A program made the position numbers and the translations under genes. A stretch of 64,000 bases of DNA from Rhodococcus sp. 06-235-1A (GTDB lineage: Bacteria; Actinomycetota; Actinomycetes; Mycobacteriales; Mycobacteriaceae), in assembly GCF_002258785.1 (NCBI RefSeq), contig NZ_NOYI01000019.1, positions 1 to 64,000 on the forward strand, given 5' to 3'. This document shows, one piece after another, positions 1 through 8,951 of the stretch. The notes under the pieces were generated by a model. The model saw only the letters and a list, made by a program, of their open reading frames with translations. It did not search any database and was not told the origin of the DNA. Within the stretch, counting starts at the first letter, position 1, and each line of letters begins with the position of its first letter.

Positions 1-100
1 GGCCGCGGCACCAACTCGTGTGGAGTGATACAAACACGCCAACCAGGTCTCGGCATGGTGGGCAACAGTACGTGGACATCTGTCCATCCGTGCACAAAAT

Positions 101-343
101 GTGGCGCTCGCGATCGGACGATCCGGAGGCGGGGGATTCCGTGACACCACACCTTTGAAAGTCCGGGCCGAGGGCTTGGCCATGGACAGCATTGTCGAGG
201 GAACCTTGTACGCCTGGGCACGGACCGGTACCGGCGATTGGCTTGCGAGCGTGTCGTTTTCGATCCCCACCGGCAACAAAATGGGACGGCTCGACCTCGA
301 CCGACAATGGTGCCCCGCCGCCGCCATCACACCCATCACATGA
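101..343 (+). CDS. Small hypothetical plasmid-type protein
   Basis: The frame encodes 80 residues from a GTG at 101. An in-frame ATG at 182 would give 53 residues and a more natural start (MDSIVEG). The second half is rich in W, G and hydrophobic residues with a WCPA motif near the C terminus, and it resembles short orphan proteins seen on actinobacterial conjugative elements, though I cannot name a family. No transmembrane segment or catalytic motif is visible. It lies just upstream of another short gene on the same strand. Function is unknown and the start is uncertain. Confidence 0.4.
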   Translation: MALAIGRSGGGGFRDTTPLKVRAEGLAMDSIVEGTLYAWARTGTGDWLASVSFSIPTGNKMGRLDLDRQWCPAAAITPIT

Positions 344-428
344 CCGACACCACCACCGAAGAAGCCATCAGGATCGACCTCAACCACCGACAATCAACAC
401 ACACCACCGCAGCAGCACAGGAGAGACC

Positions 429-593
429 GTGAACATCGGCGACCGCTACCACCTCGCACCCGGAGCACCCGGCATCGTCGTCGTACGCGACATCCAACCC
501 GAGGGCCTCATCCTCGTCGAAAACGAAACACCAGGCCCCGGCGTCTACCCCTACCTCGTCAAACCCGACACCCTCGTACCCGCCACCACCTGA
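429..593 (+). CDS. Small hypothetical protein (54 aa)
   Basis: A GTG at 429 follows a purine-rich ribosome-binding stretch (AGGAGAG) about 5 bases upstream. The 54-residue product starts VNIGDRYHLAPG and is a compact mix of beta-prone hydrophobic stretches with P and G turns. A longer frame open from 192 has an arginine/histidine-rich out-of-character N terminus, so the internal GTG is preferred. No family is recognised. It is followed by about 120 bases without a gene, then by the convergent OLD-family gene. Confidence 0.5.
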   Translation: MNIGDRYHLAPGAPGIVVVRDIQPEGLILVENETPGPGVYPYLVKPDTLVPATT

Positions 594-711
594 ACGGCCA
601 ACCCTGCAGCAGCCACCCCATCAACAAACGGGCAGCCAGCAGGTGAATCCACTCTCGCTCAGTCCTAATCAATGGCGCACCGGTGCCACCATCGCGTGGA
701 CTCGAACTGGC

Positions 712-2637
712 TCAACGGGATCGGGGAGAGCGGTGCGAACTGTTGATCTTCTTGAATAACTCCTCGAAATTGTCGAGAGTCTCTGCACTCAAGGCATCAA
801 CGAGGTCTGGGTTGCGCATCAGAGCGTCTGCGGGGCCATAGTGGTCAAACGAGCCATGGTGTGCTTTGAGCCTCTCCACAATCCGTGATGCCTTTTGATC
901 CTCAAGGTTCGCTTCTGTGATCGAGGTGTTGTAGGCCTTGTTGAATAGCGTCAAATAGTCAGCCACAGTGAATAAATCTTCGATGTCCGCGTGGGTGCGC
1001 GAAACTACTTCACCAACTCTGATCAAACGGTTGCGATGTATCCGCCCGGCGTCCAAGGCTGCCTGTATCCGGCCTCCACCTTCGGTACCGGAATCCATCA
1101 CGACGGTCAGATCTGTCCTGGCTCCGAGCAGGGCGATATATGCAGGCAAATTCGACGCACCGCCGGTCGGCAGAAGACTCCACCTGGCATGGAGCGGCGT
1201 GCGTTCAGTCGCGGCCATCCGAGCAGACAACACAGTCAGGAACACAACGTCACTAGCACCCTCGACAGCAACGTTGTCCTTACCCACGAACAGGTGCTGG
1301 GTCGCGTCGTACCCAAGGGCCGCTTGGAGCGGGAACAAGCTGTTGTCATTGACCCCTAGGACATCTTGTGTGACCTTCGCTCCCACACTCTTGCCCTTGT
1401 CTTCCACTATGCGTATCCGCTCGATCCGATCGGTTTCGACCATGAATGGCGAATGCGTGGTGTACACGACCTGCACTGCAGAACCCAGACGATCGTTGAG
1501 AAACGTCAGCAGGTCGCGCTGAGCCAAACCATGCAAGCTCAGACCCGGCTCGTCCAGCAGGACAATGAAATTTGTGCCCTTACTTTTCGCCTCGAACTCG
1601 GTGAACGCCGCAAGGAACGAGAAAAACCACTGGAATCCGTGGGACCGGCGGTCGATGTTCGACGTGTATCGGTGCTCGGTGTTTTCCACCCGGATCTCGA
1701 GATAGTGATCGATCTCGGCCCTAGTGCTGTCGGGGTACCCGTTGTTCGTCGGTACGAGTCGCACGTCCTTGTCCAGATCGAACGCCACTCTCAGGTTCGC
1801 GTTCTGCTTCCAGTACGTGAAAATCTCGTCGGTCAGATCTGCACTGACCGCTTCCAGCTCTGCCTTTCGGTCTTCATAGTCATCAGAAACCAGTTCCTCG
1901 GGGGAAGTATTGGCAAGGTTGAGCAGAGCCCGCGCGGTCTGGGTGCCGGTGGATGCGATCGCATCGGCTCCATTCAAGCTGGCGATGTTGATTCGGCCGG
2001 GTAGCAGGGCATACTCGTCGAAATAGAAGAAGGTCGGAACCCGGGCCCAGATGGCGTTACGACTCCGGTCGAACGGGTTCTTGTCGCCGTCAAACACCGC
2101 TTTGACTTCAGCGACGTCGTCTTGCCACCCGTCTTTGCTCTCGAGTTCTGCGAGGACCTTCCGTACCGCGGCGAGACTATTGGCCTGCCCGAACGCTTCG
2201 CGGGCCTCGTTTGAGATGTCCAACTTCGACAGCGCCGCCGCGACCAGGACGGACCCGTTTGCCGGGTTGGTAACGAAGGCTTGGGGCTCGTTGTACCAAC
2301 GCGATACGGTTACCGTCCTCGATGCCATGACACCTGCGCCGAACCTGTCCTCCATGGCTGTTACGTCGGCGTCGTCCAGCTCGAAAACGGCCGAAATCGC
2401 ACTTTCAGACCCGATAGTGTCCTCGCGCTGGTCCTTCTTCCACAACCACCTCGGGTAGTCGTCCTTCACTACCAATTCCGCTTTGCCGTGAGGCTTGATA
2501 CGGAGAAGCGCCTGAAGAAAGCTCGTCTTGCCAGCCTCATTCAAACCCACCAAGCACGTGAGTGAGTCGTCGAAAAGCAGCTCGCCGCTATCGACGATGT
2601 TCCTGAATTTTCTGATACGGACCGACTTCAATCGCAC
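712..2637 (-). CDS. OLD-family ATP-dependent endonuclease (AAA ATPase plus TOPRIM)
   Basis: This 641-residue protein has the layout of OLD (overcoming lysogenization defect) nucleases. An SMC/ABC-like ATPase comes first, with a Walker A at about residues 31-40 (GLNEAGKTS) and a Walker B at about 355 (VLLDEPGLSLHG). A C-terminal TOPRIM-like domain starts near 455 (VEGASDVVFL) and has an acidic strand near 510 (VVMDSG). OLD proteins cleave DNA and many act in phage defence, alone or with a UvrD-like helicase as in Gabija. No helicase gene adjoins it, so a stand-alone class 1 OLD is most likely. The second TOPRIM acidic motif reads D-S-G rather than D-x-D, so nuclease activity is not certain. 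Confidence 0.88.
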   Translation of the reverse strand: MRLKSVRIRKFRNIVDSGELLFDDSLTCLVGLNEAGKTSFLQALLRIKPHGKAELVVKDDYPRWLWKKDQREDTIGSESAISAVFELDDADVTAMEDRFGAGVMASRTVTVSRWYNEPQAFVTNPANGSVLVAAALSKLDISNEAREAFGQANSLAAVRKVLAELESKDGWQDDVAEVKAVFDGDKNPFDRSRNAIWARVPTFFYFDEYALLPGRINIASLNGADAIASTGTQTARALLNLANTSPEELVSDDYEDRKAELEAVSADLTDEIFTYWKQNANLRVAFDLDKDVRLVPTNNGYPDSTRAEIDHYLEIRVENTEHRYTSNIDRRSHGFQWFFSFLAAFTEFEAKSKGTNFIVLLDEPGLSLHGLAQRDLLTFLNDRLGSAVQVVYTTHSPFMVETDRIERIRIVEDKGKSVGAKVTQDVLGVNDNSLFPLQAALGYDATQHLFVGKDNVAVEGASDVVFLTVLSARMAATERTPLHARWSLLPTGGASNLPAYIALLGARTDLTVVMDSGTEGGGRIQAALDAGRIHRNRLIRVGEVVSRTHADIEDLFTVADYLTLFNKAYNTSITEANLEDQKASRIVERLKAHHGSFDHYGPADALMRNPDLVDALSAETLDNFEELFKKINSSHRSPRSR

Positions 2638-2659
2638 CCAAGTCTCACTTCCTCGATTA

Positions 2660-3180
2660 GTGTGCTCAAGGCTACCCAGAGTCGACCCCGGTAAGGGGCA
2701 ACCTCAAAACTAAAGCTACCGCGACACCGAGCGTCGTCACCCTCCGTCGCTCCCGCACAATCACCTTCACAGCCGTACCCCACACCACGCCGCCGTAGAG
2801 CACCAGCTCCGGCGGCGTTCCGCGTCCCACCACCCGAAGCCGGCCACGTTCACAAGCAGGCCCTGGCGGGCCACACGCACCCCTACGGACTGCACCGAAC
2901 CGAACTCCGCTTCGCTCCGCACTCAAAAGAGCGAAAAGAATCAATTTCTTTCGACGTAGGTGGCTTCTCCGAGCATCCATCACCCGTGCCCGCCGGCTCA
3001 ACCCCTCGCTCCGCTGCGCTACGGCCAAGGCTCCGAACACTTTTCGTCCCGTAGTCGCTGCGCTCCCACGAAAACTGTCCGGCCGAAGGGTTGCCCCGTC
3101 GTTCCCGTGCGCTGGTTTCTCTCCCCAGCCACCACGGCGAAAGAAATTGGCAGGGCGAAGGTCCGGCCACCAGTCGAGAG
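2660..3180. other. Intergenic segment without a convincing gene
   Basis: All frames here give arginine- or cysteine-rich composition typical of shadow translation. The stretch contains repeated short words built on CGCTCCGCTGCGCT and an AGCGAAAAGAA word. The same words recur in the gap at 4393-5227, so both may derive from one intergenic element. No promoter is clear. It separates the OLD gene from the small gene at 3193. Confidence 0.4.
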
Positions 3181-3192
3181 GAACAGGTCACC

Positions 3193-3333
3193 ATGCGAGC
3201 ACAGCACCCCACCACCGCCGACGAAATCGACATCATCGTCCACCGAAACGGCAGCCGCAAAGTCCGGCGCACCGTCAAACGCGCCAGCGCACGCCGCGAC
3301 CGCCGCACCGCCCGCCGCGAACTCCGCCACTGA
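3193..3333 (+). CDS. Small basic hypothetical protein (46 aa)
   Basis: An ATG at 3193 with a GAGAGG-type ribosome-binding site starts a 46-residue reading frame. Its N-terminal half is ordinary (TTADEIDIIVHRNGS) and its C-terminal half is strongly basic and arginine-rich, which would fit nucleic-acid binding. It ends 48 bases before the DUF4192 gene on the same strand, so the two may be co-transcribed. No family is recognised, and a gene this short in GC-rich DNA could be spurious. Confidence 0.4.
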   Translation: MRAQHPTTADEIDIIVHRNGSRKVRRTVKRASARRDRRTARRELRH

Positions 3334-3381
3334 AAACCGCGCTACCCCAACCACACCCGCACACACCGAAAGGCTTTCGCC

Positions 3382-4392
3382 ATGACCCAACACCGCATGT
3401 CCCTCGCCACCGCTGCCGACACCCTCGCCGCCATCCCCGCCCTGCTCGGCTTCACCCCCGACAACTCTGTCGTCATCATCGCCCTGGCCGACGACGGGAA
3501 CGGCTCGCACCTGGTCGCGCCTACCGCCCGCGTCGACGCCCACCAGGCCGAAGCCGCCGCAGGCATCATCACCGACGCGCTCACCCGGCAGGACACCCCC
3601 GTCACCGCCGTCATCCTCGCCGCCATCGCAGACACCACCCACGCAGGCGCAGCCCTGCTCGGACTCGACGCCATCCGCGACGCGCTCGCCGCAGTCGGAA
3701 TCCGAACCATCCGCGCCCTGCACACCTACAGCCTCACCGCAGGAACCACCTTCACCGACCTCGACCGCTTCACCGACGGCACCATCCCCGACCCCGCCAC
3801 CACCGAACTCGCGACCGCCCGCACCGCAGACGGAGCCGTCATCGCCCCATCACGCGCCGACCTCGAGGCCCGATACGCCCCCACCACCGAGATTCCCGAA
3901 TCCCTCGCACTCGCCGCCGCCGCCACGATGGGCACCGACTTCCTACCCGTCACCTTCGACGAGCTCGCAGCCGTCATCCACGCCCGCGAAATCCCCAGCG
4001 CCGACCTCACCGCCCGCGTCGGCCTGGCACTGGCCACCGGCCACCTCGAAGTCCGAGACGCGTTCCTGGCCCTGTCCGTCCACGGAGACGCCGACGCAGC
4101 AGACGCGTTCACCCGCATCGCCGCCCCGCTACGCGGCACCGCCCGCGCGAACGCCCTCACCATCGCCGCCTACTTCCTGTACTGCACCGGCGACGGCGCA
4201 GCAGCACACGCAGCACTGCAGGCCGCCGAGCGCACCACCGAACGAGCCAACGTGCCATTGCCCAGCCTGACGGGAATTCTCCTGCGCGTCCTCAACGCCG
4301 GAATGCCGCCGGAACAGGTCAGAGGGATCGGCGCAGTCATCACCCCCGACTACGTCGCCGCCCACATCGGCACAGTACAGAGCTACACCTGA
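3382..4392 (+). CDS. DUF4192-family protein
   Basis: The 336-residue product begins with the signature of DUF4192, an actinobacterial family of unknown function: an N-terminal AAIPALLGFTPDNSVVII segment, then alternating hydrophobic strands and alanine-rich helices. There is no signal peptide or transmembrane helix, so it should be cytoplasmic. Family members occur on chromosomes and on plasmids or integrative elements of Rhodococcus, Gordonia and Mycobacterium. Length is about normal. The ATG at 3382 follows GAAAGG about 10 bases upstream. No catalytic residues can be assigned. Confidence 0.85.
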   Translation: MTQHRMSLATAADTLAAIPALLGFTPDNSVVIIALADDGNGSHLVAPTARVDAHQAEAAAGIITDALTRQDTPVTAVILAAIADTTHAGAALLGLDAIRDALAAVGIRTIRALHTYSLTAGTTFTDLDRFTDGTIPDPATTELATARTADGAVIAPSRADLEARYAPTTEIPESLALAAAATMGTDFLPVTFDELAAVIHAREIPSADLTARVGLALATGHLEVRDAFLALSVHGDADAADAFTRIAAPLRGTARANALTIAAYFLYCTGDGAAAHAALQAAERTTERANVPLPSLTGILLRVLNAGMPPEQVRGIGAVITPDYVAAHIGTVQSYT

Positions 4393-5227
4393 CGATCGCT
4401 GCCGAGCGTGGCCACCGGTTCGAGGTGGCCACGCCCGGCAATCCAGGTCGCGGGCGCGGGGCCGGTGCATCGGGCATCGAGCCCTCACACCGACAAACGC
4501 GCACCACCCGCAGCAACGACAGGAGGGCCGGCGGGTGCGGCGAGGTGGCGTGGCAGAGGAAGAGCGGAACAGCGCTCAGAGAGACGTCGGATCGGCCGGC
4601 CACACCATATCGACCTCGGCGGCGGCGGGACGAGTGTCCTCGACCCGAACACCGGCCACGATCGCATCGAGCGCCAGATCCGACGGCGGCGGCTCAGCGT
4701 TCACCACAGCTTTGGACAAGGCATGTTCGATCCGCGAGCGCTCCATACCCCAGCACCCTACCGACCAGCACGAACACAGCCACCGCCACGAGTGCAGCGA
4801 CACCGAGAGAGGGAGGTTCTTTTCGATCCGTCTGACTGCGCAACGAGAATGCATCACCCGTCCTCTCCCGGATCAACCCCTTCACTCCGCTCACGCTCCG
4901 GCCCACAGGGCCCAGCACGACTGTTCGCCCGACCCGCACTCGCTGCGCTCCCCGGCGAACACTCGCACCGGCCAGGCATTGACCATCGACGCCGTGCGCC
5001 GCCGTCTCTTCTCCGCGCCACCCGGAAGCGAAAAGAACGCAATAAAGGAAGCCCGATACACGTATCCGCACCCGTTTTCGACGGGCCCATCGGGTATCGA
5101 AATGGGTAAGTGAAAAACACCGAAAAACGTTATAGCGCAACGTAAATGACTATATCTACACCTGGTGCAAACGGCATTTTTGACGTAGAATAAAAGCCAA
5201 TAGAACAATTCCGAGAAGGAGGCAACC
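4393..5227. other. Long intergenic region upstream of the glutaredoxin gene
   Basis: More than 800 bases show no convincing protein. The segment shares short words with 2660-3180, including CATCACCCGT, TCGCTGCGCTCCC and AGCGAAAAGAA in rearranged order. Near 5050-5110 there are CGATAC and GTATCG words in inverted orientation. The last 100 bases are distinctly AT-richer, with a TAGAAT hexamer at 5186 that could be a -10 box for the glutaredoxin gene. The region could hold regulatory or replication functions, but nothing proves that. Confidence 0.35.
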
Positions 5228-5470
5228 ATGTCGATCACCGTGTACACGAAACCGAATTGCGACCAATGCGATGCAACGAAACGACGGCTCGACAAGCACG
5301 GTCTCCAATACCGAATCGTCGACATCACCGAAGACGACACCGCCCGCCACTTCGTCACCTCCGAGCTCGGCTACCTCCAAGCGCCCGTCGTGGTCGTCGA
5401 CCGAAGCGACGGTGACCGCGAAGACTGGTCCGGTTTCCGAATCGGCCGACTCGACGCACTCGCAGCCTGA
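5228..5470 (+). CDS. nrdH: NrdH-like glutaredoxin
   Basis: The 80-residue protein has the glutaredoxin/NrdH fold pattern. An N-terminal strand (SITVYTKPN) is followed by the redox motif C-D-Q-C at residues 12-15, a basic helix, and the APVVVV strand with its cis-proline. NrdH proteins receive electrons from thioredoxin reductase and reduce class Ib ribonucleotide reductase. No reductase genes are next to it, as is usual for NrdH copies on actinobacterial phages and plasmids. A strong AGAAGGAGG ribosome-binding site supports the ATG. It might instead reduce another partner in the element. Confidence 0.85.
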   Translation: MSITVYTKPNCDQCDATKRRLDKHGLQYRIVDITEDDTARHFVTSELGYLQAPVVVVDRSDGDREDWSGFRIGRLDALAA

Positions 5471-5497
5471 CACCCCCACCGACACAGGAGAACCGCC

Positions 5498-5629
5498 ATG
5501 CACCTCGTCCCCGCCTACATCCCCGACGCCGACTACATCGACCGCCAGATCGATGCCGAACTCGCAGCAGAGCGCGACACCGAACAGAACGACACCCCAT
5601 ACGGCGACGCCGAGCAAGTCGCATCGTGA
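5498..5629 (+). CDS. Small acidic hypothetical protein (43 aa)
   Basis: An ATG at 5498, 27 bases after the glutaredoxin stop, follows an ACAGGAG ribosome-binding site. The 43-residue acidic product (MHLVPAYIPDADYIDRQ at its start) is probably helical and has no recognisable domain. Its position suggests co-transcription with the glutaredoxin and with the DnaB-N-like gene downstream. Function is unknown. Confidence 0.45.
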   Translation: MHLVPAYIPDADYIDRQIDAELAAERDTEQNDTPYGDAEQVAS

Positions 5630-5719
5630 CCACCACCCCCGAAGGCGTGGCCGCTAGTAATCCCATATCCGTTCACGACGACTTCTGACCCGACACCGAC
5701 ACGAACGCGAGGCCCGACG

Positions 5720-6316
5720 ATGAACGCACTACGCGCAGTCCCCACACCCGGCGACGACCCGGCAGCGCAGGCACGCGCGGACCTCGCACCCGTCGAGGAC
5801 CTCGACACAGCGGTCGAACCCGGGTACGACCCGGCCACCGACCCCGAAGCGATGCTCCTGTGCGCCTTGATGGATGTGCGCAACCAGAGTGCCGATGGAA
5901 GCGACGTCGAGCGGATCACCAGGACGCTCACCGCGGCGGACTTCGAGGATCCCGCGCACGCGCGTATGTACGGCCACATCGTCGACCTCATCACCGCCGG
6001 CCAACCCCACGACTTCGCCTCCGTCACCGGTGCGCTCATCCGATCCGGAGCCGACGGAGCCAAAGACGCCCCGCTACGCAAACGCCTCATGGGCATCGTC
6101 ACCGCCGGCGCACACTCCGTCGCGGCCGTGCACTACGCCGACAACGTCCTGTCCCAGTCCTACCGCCGCAGCTTCCACATCGCGGGCCAACGACTGGCTC
6201 AGGCCGCCGAAGAAGCACCCGAAGCCGACCTGTTCGACTACATGGTCGAACTCGGCATCCGGCAGCGGGCAGCGTTCAAAAGGCTCAACAGCTTTCGGCA
6301 ACCACCGACATCCTGA
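5720..6316 (+). CDS. Protein with a DnaB-like N-terminal domain, no helicase domain
   Basis: The 198-residue protein resembles the N-terminal domain of replicative helicase DnaB at about residues 40-150. It has the EAMLLCALM helix and then the ADFEDPAHARMYGHIVDL segment, matching the hexamer-forming domain that contacts primase. The RecA-like ATPase domain with Walker motifs is absent, so it cannot unwind DNA itself. It could be a truncated helicase or an adaptor that binds host DnaB or primase. It sits in a run of small plus-strand genes of the element. The domain assignment is from pattern recognition only. Confidence 0.7.
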   Translation: MNALRAVPTPGDDPAAQARADLAPVEDLDTAVEPGYDPATDPEAMLLCALMDVRNQSADGSDVERITRTLTAADFEDPAHARMYGHIVDLITAGQPHDFASVTGALIRSGADGAKDAPLRKRLMGIVTAGAHSVAAVHYADNVLSQSYRRSFHIAGQRLAQAAEEAPEADLFDYMVELGIRQRAAFKRLNSFRQPPTS

Positions 6317-6401
6317 ACGAACCCGCGCGGGCACCGGTGGGCGCATCGACGACGCCGAGGGCACTACGGTGCTAGCTGGCCACAACCGAAAGACGAGGAC
6401 C

Positions 6402-7259
6402 GTGACAGAGACAGGTGAGCACGCCGAACGGCCGCCACAGGGCGCGCCGGACCGCACGAACGCACCCCCGACCGGTGCCGCTGTCGATGCGGGTCTGCCC
6501 GTCCACGTCCGCGAGCAGATCGCTGCTGTCGTCGACGCGTCCGGCGACCTCGAGCGCGTCCCCACCGGTAGTGGCGCGCTGACTGTGCAGGTGTGCTCGG
6601 CATCAGAAACCTCGTACGACGCCGCGACGTGGAGCACCCTGGGCACCTACCGCGCCGCTGACGCCGCAACCTTGGCCGAACGGCTGCTCGACGCTCTCGG
6701 AGACAGTGCGAACATCGGCACCGACCTCGGTGTCCTCATCGTCACCCACACCCACACCGACACCCTGGAGGCACCGGCCATGACCGCACCCACCGCCGAC
6801 GGAACCCGCGCGCCGGCCGCCGCGCCGCTGCTCACCCTCGACCTCGCCAAAGCCGACGTGCTCGACGACGACTTCGAGTGGCCCGAACCGGGCAGCGCGC
6901 AGGCATTGTGGACTCCGCACTGGCTGCTGCAGGCCGCGATCAACTCCGGGGCCGTCACCTACGACCGGCGACTGTGGGGCGAGCTCGCACTGTCGGCCGA
7001 GTTCACCGCCCCGAACCGGCACGAGCTCGAATTCGTGATCACCTATGAGATCGACGGCGCACCGAACATCGTCGACGGTGACACCACCGACTACCCCGCC
7101 GACTTCAACGAACTCTCCGACGAGGAACAGAACGCCGTCCCCTCCACACTGGTCCCGAACCCGGAGACCGCAGCGTCGTGGCTGACGTACCTCGTCGACG
7201 CCTTCAACGCCGTGCACGCGAGCACCGACAAGCTCGTCCGCGGCTGGCCCCACCAGTAG
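6402..7259 (+). CDS. Hypothetical acidic protein (285 aa)
   Basis: A GTG at 6402 preceded by GACGAGGAC begins a 285-residue reading frame whose composition suits a real protein. The longer frame open from 5874 is rejected because its first 176 residues overlap the DnaB-N-like gene and are serine/proline/arginine-rich. The C-terminal half has a well-structured acidic stretch with W and Y residues (WTPHWLLQAAINSG, LSDEEQNAVPS). No catalytic motif, signal peptide or membrane helix is seen. A hairpin terminator follows at 7276. Function is unknown. Confidence 0.65.
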   Translation: MTETGEHAERPPQGAPDRTNAPPTGAAVDAGLPVHVREQIAAVVDASGDLERVPTGSGALTVQVCSASETSYDAATWSTLGTYRAADAATLAERLLDALGDSANIGTDLGVLIVTHTHTDTLEAPAMTAPTADGTRAPAAAPLLTLDLAKADVLDDDFEWPEPGSAQALWTPHWLLQAAINSGAVTYDRRLWGELALSAEFTAPNRHELEFVITYEIDGAPNIVDGDTTDYPADFNELSDEEQNAVPSTLVPNPETAASWLTYLVDAFNAVHASTDKLVRGWPHQ

Positions 7260-7275
7260 AACCCCTGGAACGATC

Positions 7276-7305
7276 GAACCCCCGACCACAATATGGCGGG
7301 GGTTC
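7276..7305 (+). terminator. Hairpin terminator after the 6402-7259 gene
   Basis: The arms GAACCCCCG (7276-7284) and CGGGGGTTC (7297-7305) are perfectly complementary over 9 bp with a 12-base loop. It sits 16 bases after the stop codon. There is no long T-tract, as is common in actinobacteria. It also lies downstream of the minus-strand gene at 7344, so it may act in both directions. Confidence 0.6.
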
Positions 7306-7343
7306 ATCTGTCGGGCAGTCGCTGTCGCCGAGAAGGACGCAGG

Positions 7344-7556
7344 CTAGGGCATGAACGTACTGCGACCGGAGCTGAACAATGCACCGAGCGCGAACGCGAA
7401 CGCGAACACGGCCACGAACACCACGATCCGGAACACACCACTGGCGAGCATTCCCGTCGCGCGCAACGGCGCGAATTTCCACGTGCCGTCCGCTCGCTGT
7501 CCGGACCGCAACACCACGTACGCCAGGATCGCAGCGGCCACGAGATACACAGCCAT
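7344..7556 (-). CDS. Small membrane protein (70 aa)
   Basis: From an ATG at 7556 the product is 70 residues with two hydrophobic helices: AVYLVAAAILAYVVL at the N terminus and a VFVAVFAFAFALGALF segment near the C terminus. A short basic loop containing a W separates them. An AGGGG motif lies upstream of the ATG. The frame remains open further upstream, but that extension is charged and unlike a membrane protein. No family is recognised. Confidence 0.5.
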   Translation of the reverse strand: MAVYLVAAAILAYVVLRSGQRADGTWKFAPLRATGMLASGVFRIVVFVAVFAFAFALGALFSSGRSTFMP

Positions 7557-7706
7557 CTCCAGCCCACCCCTTTCGTTCCTCGTGTCCTTCACTCGCGCAG
7601 ACGTTTCGACGCGACCGGTCTTCGATTGGCTGTCAGTACACACCCACCCACCGACACAGTCGGTGCCACAACCGACCGGCCATCACCGCCCACACACGTT
7701 CGGGAG

Positions 7707-8219
7707 TCAGAACAGCGTCGGGGAAGCCTCATCGAGCAACGCAGTACGCACAGCGCCCTCGTCCCACCCACCGCGCACCGCATCGCGCAGCCGCCGCGAC
7801 CGCGCCGCTCTCGCGACCCGATCGGGCCCGTACCAAAGCCCGCGCTGACGCCGGCCACCCCCGCGGCCCTTGGCTCCCATATCGAGCAGGTTCTGTGACT
7901 GCGTCCCGTCGACGACGTGACGCACCCCGCCAACGCGGGTGTCCTCGTCGAGAGTGACTCGTACACAGATCGGGTTGTCACACAGGTGCAATGCCGTCAC
8001 CTCGTCGGTGAGCGGTACACCGAGCGCACGCGCCAACGCGTACCGGTGCGGGCGCACCACCCGCTGCCGGCCATCGCGCATCAACCAGAACCGGCCGTAC
8101 CCGTCATCGGCTACCGCGCCGACCCAGATCGCACACGAATCAACGTGCGGGCCGCGCACGATGTAGCGCTCGAACCGCGTGAGTTCTGTTGCCCCGCCGA
8201 TACCTAACGGTTCCGGCAC
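7707..8219 (-). CDS. HNH-like / homing-endonuclease-type protein
   Basis: The 170-residue product has the organisation of HNH-type zinc-loop proteins common in actinobacteria. It has an N-terminal segment with W and G (CAIWVGAVADDGYGRFW), a basic strand leading to RPHRYALARALG, then LHLCDNPICVR, which resembles the H-x-C-D-N-x-x-C-V motif of homing HNH nucleases. The canonical first histidine pair (HHC) reads L-H-L-C here and the downstream P-x-H-L is lost, so catalysis is doubtful. The C-terminal third is arginine- and glycine-rich. It might be a nuclease remnant or a DNA-binding protein. Confidence 0.6.
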   Translation of the reverse strand: MPEPLGIGGATELTRFERYIVRGPHVDSCAIWVGAVADDGYGRFWLMRDGRQRVVRPHRYALARALGVPLTDEVTALHLCDNPICVRVTLDEDTRVGGVRHVVDGTQSQNLLDMGAKGRGGGRRQRGLWYGPDRVARAARSRRLRDAVRGGWDEGAVRTALLDEASPTLF

Positions 8220-8238
8220 CGACCCGGCCCGCCGACCA

Positions 8239-8619
8239 TCACCTAACGTCTCCCGGCGACTGTGCTTCTACCGGTTCTGTCTCGGCGTCGTGGATCGTCC
8301 GGAGCGTCTGCACGGCGGTGAGTTTGAGGACTGGGTCCGAGGTGTCGAACACTCCGAACTTCTCCAACCGCGAGATGTCGACGGGGGAGCGCACGGCCGC
8401 GAACACTTCCGCGTCGATCGCCGACTCGAAGTCGCCGCCGGCCGCGAGAGCGTTGATCATCCGCAACAGGTCCGCGAACTGCGGCGCGGTCCGCGTGGTG
8501 ATGAGAGGGCCGTAGGTGTCGAACGCCTCGTTCGCCTCCGCGGTTTGCAGCAGCGCAAGGATGTCGAGCTCCAACACATCGGACTCGCTCAGGTCCGTCT
8601 CAGGGTGGTTGCCGGTCAT
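8239..8619 (-). CDS. Hypothetical protein, third gene of an overlapping trio
   Basis: An ATG at 8619 overlaps the stop of the preceding gene as ATGA, which points to translational coupling. The 126-residue product is acidic and mostly helical (SDVLELDILALLQTAEANEAF near the N terminus) with no signal, membrane helix or known motif. A longer open frame up to 8781 is arginine-rich shadow. With the two upstream genes it forms a three-gene operon unique to this part of the element. Function is unknown. Confidence 0.6.
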   Translation of the reverse strand: MTGNHPETDLSESDVLELDILALLQTAEANEAFDTYGPLITTRTAPQFADLLRMINALAAGGDFESAIDAEVFAAVRSPVDISRLEKFGVFDTSDPVLKLTAVQTLRTIHDAETEPVEAQSPGDVR

Positions 8620-8951
8620 CGCGCACCCGCCTGATCCATCAACAGCTGTCCGACGGCGTCGGAGATCTCCGTCGGCGTCCCGGCCGAATCGAGCAGGTGC
8701 AGTCCGGTGTCGACCGGACCGCCGCGCACGATCGTCGCGGCGAGGTGCTCCTGCTCGCGGGTGATCGCCAGTACCCAGCATTGCGTGACGACGAACTGGG
8801 TTGCGTCGAGCAAGGTGAAGAACTCGCCGTACGCAACCGGTGCTCCCGGCTCACCGGCACTGTCGGCGTAGGCGATCGACGCGGCGAACGTCGACGGGTC
8901 GGGCCCGACGGAGTTCGAGACGACGACGCCGAGCGCGCCGAGGGCGCTCAC
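8616..8951 (-). CDS. Hypothetical protein, second gene of an overlapping trio
   Basis: The GTG at 8951 overlaps the TGA of the upstream gene as GTGA, and its own stop overlaps the next start as ATGA. The 111-residue product has alternating hydrophobic strands (FFTLLDATQFVVTQCWVLAI) and may be a small alpha/beta protein. No family is recognised. The tight double overlap argues that the three products are made together, possibly as one complex. Confidence 0.6.
   Translation of the reverse strand: MSALGALGVVVSNSVGPDPSTFAASIAYADSAGEPGAPVAYGEFFTLLDATQFVVTQCWVLAITREQEHLAATIVRGGPVDTGLHLLDSAGTPTEISDAVGQLLMDQAGAR

Noticed and set aside
3147..4835. A 562-codon plus-strand frame over the DUF4192 gene
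   Set aside because: It is almost entirely R, P and H, the pattern of an out-of-frame reading of a GC-rich gene; the DUF4192 frame has natural composition.
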